Source: Hymenobacter profundi (GTDB lineage Bacteria > Bacteroidota > Bacteroidia > Cytophagales > Hymenobacteraceae). Taken from it: a stretch of 64,000 bases of DNA. The first letter of the stretch is position 1, and the number at the start of each line of letters is the position of its first letter. The notes beneath the pieces are model-generated. The model was not told the DNA's origin. It was given only the letters and a program-made list of their open reading frames with translations, and searched no databases. The stretch covers positions 1 to 64,000 of the forward strand of contig NZ_JAHWGL010000018.1 in the NCBI RefSeq assembly GCF_019334315.1. The letters run 5' to 3'. Of the stretch, positions 59,828-64,000 are shown piece by piece. A program made the position numbers and the translations under genes.

Positions 59828-61564
59828 ATGGCGAAGAAGAAAGTATCCGAAATACTGATTGATACGTTGCAGGCCGCTGGTGTGCAGCGCGTGTACGGCG
59901 TAGTAGGCGACTCCCTCAATGGCGTGACAGACATTATCCGGCAGCGCGACGGCATTGGCTGGGTGCACGTGCGGCACGAGGAAGCCGGCGCCTTTGCGGC
60001 CGGCGCCGAAGCCCACCTCACCCAAGAACTGGCCGTGTGCGCGGGTAGCTGCGGCCCCGGCAACACCCACCTTATCAACGGCCTCTACGACTGCCACCGC
60101 AGCCGCGTGCCGGTGCTGGCCATTGCCTCCCAGATTCCGAGTGTAGAAATCGGGACGCAGTATTTCCAGGAAACCCACCCCGAGCGGCTGTTTCAGGAGT
60201 GTAGCGACTATTGCGAGTTGATTTCTACCCCCGAACACGCCGTGCGCGTGATTGAAAGCGCCATCCAAACGGCTCTAGTAAAGCGCGGCGTGGCCGTGAT
60301 TGTGCTACCCGGCGACGTGTCGGAAATGGAAATTGAAGCGCCCGAGCCACGCCTACCCGCTCGGCATCGTTCCGCTACCCTGCGCCCTTCGGACGCCGAT
60401 ATAGCCGATGCCGCTACCATGCTGAATGGGGCGGAGAAAATAACCATTCTGGCTGGGGCCGGTTGCGCCAAAGCGCACGCTGAGCTGATGCAGGTAGCCA
60501 GCGCGCTGAAAGCGCCTATTGTGCACGCCCTGCGCGGCAAGGAGTACATTGAGTACGACAACCCCTACGATGTGGGTATGACCGGCCTGCTGGGCTTTGC
60601 CTCGGGCTACCACGCCATCATGGACAGTGACGTGCTGCTGATGCTGGGTACCGATTTTCCCTACACTCAATTTCTGCCCCAGGATTCCAAAACCATTCAG
60701 GTGGATTGCCGCGCCGAGCACATTGGCCGCCGCACCCGGGTAGACATTGGCTTGGCCGGCGACGTGGGCGAAACCATTCGGCAGCTGCTACCCCACCTGA
60801 CCGCTAAAACGGAGCGAGCCCACTTGGATAAGGCTCTCAGCGACTACAAAGACTCGCGCGAGAACCTGGACGAGTTGGCCATCGGCAAGCCCGGCGACGA
60901 CTCCATGCACCCGCAGTACCTGACCAAATTGGTAAACGAACTGGCCGCGGAAGATGCCATTTTTACCTGCGACGTAGGCACGCCTACTGTGTGGGCAGCC
61001 CGCTACCTTTCCATGAACGGCCAGCGGCGTTTGCTGGGCTCGTTCTACCACGGCAGCATGGCCAATGCCATGCCCCAGGCCATTGGAGCACAACTGGTCT
61101 ACCCCAACCGGCAGGTAGTAGCCTTAGCCGGCGATGGCGGCTTTGCCATGTTGCTCGGCGACCTGCTGACGCTGAAGCAGTTAAACTTGCCCGTGAAGCT
61201 CGTTATCTACAACAACAGCTCCCTGGGTTTTGTGGAATTGGAAATGAAAGAAGCCGGTCTGCTACCCTACGAAACGACGCTCGACAACCCCGACTTCGCG
61301 GCCCTAGCCGAAAGCGTGGGCATTCGGGGAATACGCGTCGCCGACCCCGGCGACCTGCATGCTTCCCTGGCAGAAGCCTTTGCTCACCCCGGCCCGGTGG
61401 TGATTGATGCCATCGTAAAACGCGCCGAGTTGTCGATGCCGCCTACTATTGAGCTGGAGCAAGCCAAAGGCTTCAGCCTCTACGCCCTGAAAGCCGTGAT
61501 GAGTGGCCGCGGCAACGAAATTCTGGACTTGGCAAAGGACAACCTGAACCTACTGGGACTGTAA
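59828..61564 (+). CDS. poxB: Pyruvate dehydrogenase (quinone) / pyruvate oxidase, ThDP- and FAD-dependent
   Basis: 578 residues from the ATG at 59828; a TTG three codons earlier is less likely. The pattern follows E. coli PoxB along its whole length: RHEEAGAFAAGAEAHLTQELAVCAGSCGPGNTHLINGLYDCH (ThDP Glu and binding region), IVHALRGKEYIEYDNPYDVGMTGLLGF (FAD region), FTCDVGTPTVWAARYL, and GDGGFAMLLGD with the GDG...NN thiamine-Mg motif. It ends LDLAKDNLNLLGL, similar to the PoxB membrane-associating end. It oxidises pyruvate to acetate and CO2 and passes electrons to quinone. It is a single gene with 200 bp of gene-free sequence before it. Confidence 0.93.
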   Translation: MAKKKVSEILIDTLQAAGVQRVYGVVGDSLNGVTDIIRQRDGIGWVHVRHEEAGAFAAGAEAHLTQELAVCAGSCGPGNTHLINGLYDCHRSRVPVLAIASQIPSVEIGTQYFQETHPERLFQECSDYCELISTPEHAVRVIESAIQTALVKRGVAVIVLPGDVSEMEIEAPEPRLPARHRSATLRPSDADIADAATMLNGAEKITILAGAGCAKAHAELMQVASALKAPIVHALRGKEYIEYDNPYDVGMTGLLGFASGYHAIMDSDVLLMLGTDFPYTQFLPQDSKTIQVDCRAEHIGRRTRVDIGLAGDVGETIRQLLPHLTAKTERAHLDKALSDYKDSRENLDELAIGKPGDDSMHPQYLTKLVNELAAEDAIFTCDVGTPTVWAARYLSMNGQRRLLGSFYHGSMANAMPQAIGAQLVYPNRQVVALAGDGGFAMLLGDLLTLKQLNLPVKLVIYNNSSLGFVELEMKEAGLLPYETTLDNPDFAALAESVGIRGIRVADPGDLHASLAEAFAHPGPVVIDAIVKRAELSMPPTIELEQAKGFSLYALKAVMSGRGNEILDLAKDNLNLLGL

Positions 61565-61746
61565 AGCATCCAGCCTGTCATTCCGAGCTTGATAGTCAAA
61601 AATGCCGCGTCAATAGCTTTTAAATGAACATTTGCCGTAGTTAGCGGTGTTGACAGTAGCCGGTTTGGTGCGAGGCATCAAACCGGCTACTTTTATTCAG
61701 TATCTCCGCTCTGCCAGTTCTGGCTCCCGCCGCCGAAGCCTCGGCT

Positions 61747-62625
61747 ATGTCTATGACCAACAAAGAAATAAAAGCGCTTATCTCGCTGCTCGATGATCCG
61801 GAAGTAGCGCCTCAGATTCAGGGCACTATCCAGAATCTGGGAGAAAGTATTATTCCGTTTTTGGAAGAATCGTGGGAAGAAACGCTGGACCCGCAGCAAC
61901 AGCAACGCCTCGAAGACCTCATTCATAACCTGCAATTCGATGGGCTGAAGCAGCGCCTGCGCGTGTGGCGTGACACAGGGGGCGACAGTCTGCTAGAAGG
62001 CATGTGGCTGCTGAACTCCTACCAGTATCCCGATGCCGATTTTCAGGCTCTGAACCGCGCCATTGAGCAGCTGCGCTTCGAGGCTTGGACCCAAATGCGC
62101 CCCGGCATGCACCCCGCCGACCAAGTGCAGGTCCTCAACTACGTGTTGTTTCGTACGCACAAGCTGGCGGCCAACACGCAGAATTTCCACTCGCCGGCCA
62201 ACTCCATGTTGCACTTAGTGTTGGAAACCCGGCGCGGCAACCCGCTCACGCTCTGCGTGATCTACCTACTGGTGGCCCAGCGCCTAATGCTGCCCATCTA
62301 CGGCGTGAACCTGCCAAACCTATTTGTACTGCTGTTCCGACCCACTAATCCCAATGTAGAGCCGTTCTACATCAACTGCTACAACCGCGGCCTAATCCTG
62401 TCCCGCACCGATATTGAACACTACATCGCCCAGCTCAACCTCACGCCCAACGAAGTGTTCTTCGAGCCCTGCTCGCACCTAGACATCGTGCGCCGCGCCC
62501 TACGCAACTTGCAGTTGAGCTTCGAGAAAATGCAGGAACCTGCAAAAGCCGGTGAAGTAGCTGAATTGCTGGCTATCCTAACAGATGAAGGCGAACCGCT
62601 GACGGATAATGAAGGGGAGGAGTAA
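61747..62625 (+). CDS. SirB1/transglutaminase-like family protein
   Basis: 292 residues (an ATG two codons later at 61753 is also possible). Residues about 1-80 are helical and acidic; the Transglut_core2/SirB1 region follows (QVLNYVLFRTHKLAANTQNFHSPANSMLHLVLETRRGNPLTLCVIYLLVAQRL), and the family motif around PGHF reads LPNLFVLLF here, as in other Bacteroidota forms. The C-terminus is a helical region and an acidic tail. Function unknown, possibly a scaffold. It lies between poxB and a palindromic repeat. Confidence 0.78.
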   Translation: MSMTNKEIKALISLLDDPEVAPQIQGTIQNLGESIIPFLEESWEETLDPQQQQRLEDLIHNLQFDGLKQRLRVWRDTGGDSLLEGMWLLNSYQYPDADFQALNRAIEQLRFEAWTQMRPGMHPADQVQVLNYVLFRTHKLAANTQNFHSPANSMLHLVLETRRGNPLTLCVIYLLVAQRLMLPIYGVNLPNLFVLLFRPTNPNVEPFYINCYNRGLILSRTDIEHYIAQLNLTPNEVFFEPCSHLDIVRRALRNLQLSFEKMQEPAKAGEVAELLAILTDEGEPLTDNEGEE

Positions 62626-62678
62626 GGGTAGTAATTTTGTGAGGGTATGGGGGTAGGAGGATAGGAAGTAAAGGAGTG

Positions 62679-62779
62679 TGTCATCCTGAGCGCAGCGAAG
62701 GACCTTCTCACGCGTGAACGACAAGCGTACCAACGACTCGTTCTACCGTGAGAAGGTCCTTCGCAAGCTCAGGATGACA
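62679..62779. repeat. 101-bp palindromic repeat, TGTCATCCTGAGC family
   Basis: Left arm TGTCATCCTGAGCGCAGCGA and right end CGCAAGCTCAGGATGACA; both arms continue GAAGGACCTTCTCACG and its inverse, so the stem is about 35 bp with a few mismatches around AGCGCAGCG/CGCAAGCT. The centre has GAACGACAAGCGTACCAACGA-like text. Confidence 0.88.
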
Positions 62780-62811
62780 GAATTATCTATCTACCCATCT
62801 AATTACTACCT

Positions 62812-63411
62812 CTAAAACTTCTTAATCAAACAGCCCGCAACGCGGGTGTCGGCTATGCCGGAGGGGCGTCCAGCTAGCAGGTTGTCGAGCACCTGGGCGA
62901 GGTAGCGCTGGCGCACGTCGCTTTCCACTTGGGGGTTGTCGTCGATGGCGCCTTTGTAGCGTACGGTGAAGCCGTTACCGGCGGGTTGGAGCACTACTAC
63001 CTCTGGGGTTTTGGTGGCGCCGAGCTGGTTACTCACCTTCTGGCCTTCGTCGGTGAGGTAGGTGATGTTGTTGCTGTCGCTTTTCAGCACGAGCTTTTGC
63101 GCGTCGCCGGCCGCATCTATGTTGATGGGGGCATCGATATACAGGAACTGTACGCCTTGCCCGCCATACGTGGAGGCCAGCGCATTGAGGCGGCCTTGGT
63201 ACGACTTGGAAAAGGGGCAGTTCTGGTTGATAAACACCACCACCACGGCCTTGCTACCAGCGTAGCTGCTGAGCGACACCGACGCGTTGGCCGCGTTTTT
63301 CAGTGTGAAATCGGTGACAGTGCGCGTGCCTTGGGCGCGTGCTACCCCCAAGCCCACAGTGCAGAAAACCAGGGTAGCAGCAGCGAGAAGCGAAAGTCGG
63401 CGGAAAGACAT
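62812..63411 (-). CDS. Secreted thioredoxin-fold (redoxin/AhpC-TSA type) protein
   Basis: 199 residues with a signal peptide (cleaved near ARAQG). FTLKNAANASVSLSSYAGSKAVVVVFINQNCPFSKSY is a redoxin start, with a single active-site Cys65 (NCPFSK) where a thioredoxin would have CxxC. A second Cys near residue 194 (AGCLIKKF) could be a resolving partner. Probable periplasmic thiol peroxidase-like or unknown redox role. It has no linked electron-transfer gene. Confidence 0.83.
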   Translation of the reverse strand: MSFRRLSLLAAATLVFCTVGLGVARAQGTRTVTDFTLKNAANASVSLSSYAGSKAVVVVFINQNCPFSKSYQGRLNALASTYGGQGVQFLYIDAPINIDAAGDAQKLVLKSDSNNITYLTDEGQKVSNQLGATKTPEVVVLQPAGNGFTVRYKGAIDDNPQVESDVRQRYLAQVLDNLLAGRPSGIADTRVAGCLIKKF

Positions 63412-63463
63412 AGCGGGAAGTAAGAAGTGAGAAGCGTCGAGTGCGAAGCGATGAAGCAGATAG

Positions 63464-64000
63464 CTATTGCTCCAAGTTCATCAATTCAACGCAATACGTG
63501 AGCACATAGCCGGGCGCTGGGCGCAAGTAGGTCAGCTGGTGCTGGCTGCGGGAGTTTTCGAGCAGCAGGTGAGCCGTCAACTCGCCTGCCTCCCGCAGCC
63601 AAAACGGGTCGAGCAATAATTGCTCTTTGAACACCAGCCCCCGGCGACTATGCAGCTTATAAAGCGTCTCCTTGGCACTCCAATAGAGACTGTATTTGGC
63701 TGCATCGTCGCCGGCATCGGCCCGCTCGGCTTCCGATAGAAACCTTGGGGCCAGTTTTTGTGCTTTTCCACGAATTAATTCAACATCTATGCCAACTCTG
63801 CCTTGGGCCGCAACTATTCCGGCCACCCACTCGCCGGAGTGCGACAGCGACACGGCGTAATGGGGTAGAGCAGTAAGATAGGGGCGGCCATTGGCGTCGT
63901 TGGCCAGGGTAGCGGGGGCGGCCGTCAGTTCTGGTAGCAGCGCGTGCACCAGCAAGCGGCCCGCGGCCCACTGCGCCGCGCGTGTAGGGTCGCGGCCGGC
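63464..64000 (-). CDS. 4'-phosphopantetheinyl transferase family protein (5' end outside window)
   Basis: About 178 residues are visible; the frame is open to the right edge and there is no convincing start inside, so the N-terminus is missing. GIDVELI and LYWSAKETLYKLHSRRGL (W-x-x-K-E-x-x-x-K) are the Sfp/AcpT signatures, with the Asp/Glu Mg ligands in the first and the Lys-Glu in the second; FLSEAE precedes it. It transfers phosphopantetheine from CoA to carrier proteins. Which carrier protein it serves cannot be told from this fragment. Confidence 0.88.
   Translation of the reverse strand, partial: AGRDPTRAAQWAAGRLLVHALLPELTAAPATLANDANGRPYLTALPHYAVSLSHSGEWVAGIVAAQGRVGIDVELIRGKAQKLAPRFLSEAERADAGDDAAKYSLYWSAKETLYKLHSRRGLVFKEQLLLDPFWLREAGELTAHLLLENSRSQHQLTYLRPAPGYVLTYCVELMNLEQ

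Noticed and set aside
61576..61590. TGTCATTCCGAGCTT fragment after poxB
   Set aside because: It matches only the outer end of the palindromic repeat and is too short to call a copy.
61747..62625. Loss of a catalytic His in the SirB1-family protein (LPNLF instead of PGHF)
   Set aside because: E. coli SirB1 also lacks the His at this position (PTQL), so this is normal family variation.
1..64000. CRISPR arrays, tRNA or rRNA genes, integrases and prophage genes
   Set aside because: I looked for direct repeats with regular spacing, tRNA-like GGTTCGAATCC arms and phage or integrase motifs and recognised none; a dedicated search (tRNAscan, CRISPR finder) would be decisive.

Overview
The window reads as chromosomal DNA of a Bacteroidota, most likely a Hymenobacter-like member of the Cytophagales (inference). 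The evidence is a GC-rich sequence with AT-richer intergenic gaps, several upstream copies of the Bacteroidota -7 promoter element TAnnTTTG with no strong Shine-Dalgarno sites, a carboxypeptidase-regulatory-domain outer-membrane barrel, a Bacteroidota-type LptD, a Rho factor with a very long disordered insert, an S16 protein with a long tail, and the hexamer CTACCC/GGGTAG scattered everywhere. No rRNA, tRNA, CRISPR array, transposase, integrase or prophage gene was recognised. The content is mostly housekeeping and cell-envelope genes with a few accessory spots.

Layout. 1-5.5 kb: a LysM lytic transglycosylase running off the left edge, a large outer-membrane beta-barrel protein and a truncated LysR regulator. 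5.9-10.9 kb: a tightly packed surface-polysaccharide cassette (sugar aminotransferase, flippase, WbqC-family protein, acyltransferase, family 2 glycosyltransferase). 11-15.5 kb, minus strand: O-methyltransferase, DUF4184 membrane protein, a stand-alone SRA-YDG modified-base reader, M16 peptidase, heptosyltransferase-like GT9. 16-23 kb: aminopeptidase P, an OmpA protein with thrombospondin-3 repeats, small lipoproteins and an EVE-domain protein. 23-30 kb: a PolX-like protein with an apparently destroyed polymerase site, a second GT9 with an odd insertion, serS and rho. 30-38 kb: DsbA-family protein, UbiA prenyltransferase, methyltransferase, and a membrane-protein/HTH/DUF4173 module with two matching palindromic operators. 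38-44 kb: a class A penicillin-binding protein, epimerase, folE-queD, and a lipoprotein that looks like a catalytically dead inorganic pyrophosphatase. 45-48.4 kb: the classical rpsP-rimM-trmD-rplS cluster and a fatty acid desaturase. 48.7-57.4 kb: RluA-type pseudouridine synthase, panB, lptD, amidase, MlaD-type lipid-transport protein, acyl-CoA carboxylase beta. 57.5-64 kb: unknown helical protein, J-domain-like protein, DUF3592 protein, poxB, SirB1-family protein, redoxin and a phosphopantetheinyl transferase running off the right edge.

Envelope biogenesis is the recurring theme: peptidoglycan (lytic transglycosylase, PBP1A type, amidase), LPS or surface glycan (polysaccharide cassette, two GT9 enzymes, LptD), lipid traffic (MlaD) and lipid synthesis (desaturase, carboxylase). 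Intergenic spaces carry about 100-bp palindromic repeats of the type TGTCATCCTGAGC...GCTCAGGATGACA (three full copies and one truncated) and a 108-bp relative or second family behind rho.

The strongest candidates for something unusual are the SRA-YDG reader without a nuclease, the PolX and pyrophosphatase proteins that keep their fold signatures but lose catalytic aspartates, the paired CTTTG-N5-CAAAG operators, the repeat-derived insertion inside a glycosyltransferase, the palindromic repeat family, and a terminator-like hairpin in the rplS leader. I found no clear, complete, new multi-gene system; these are individual leads.
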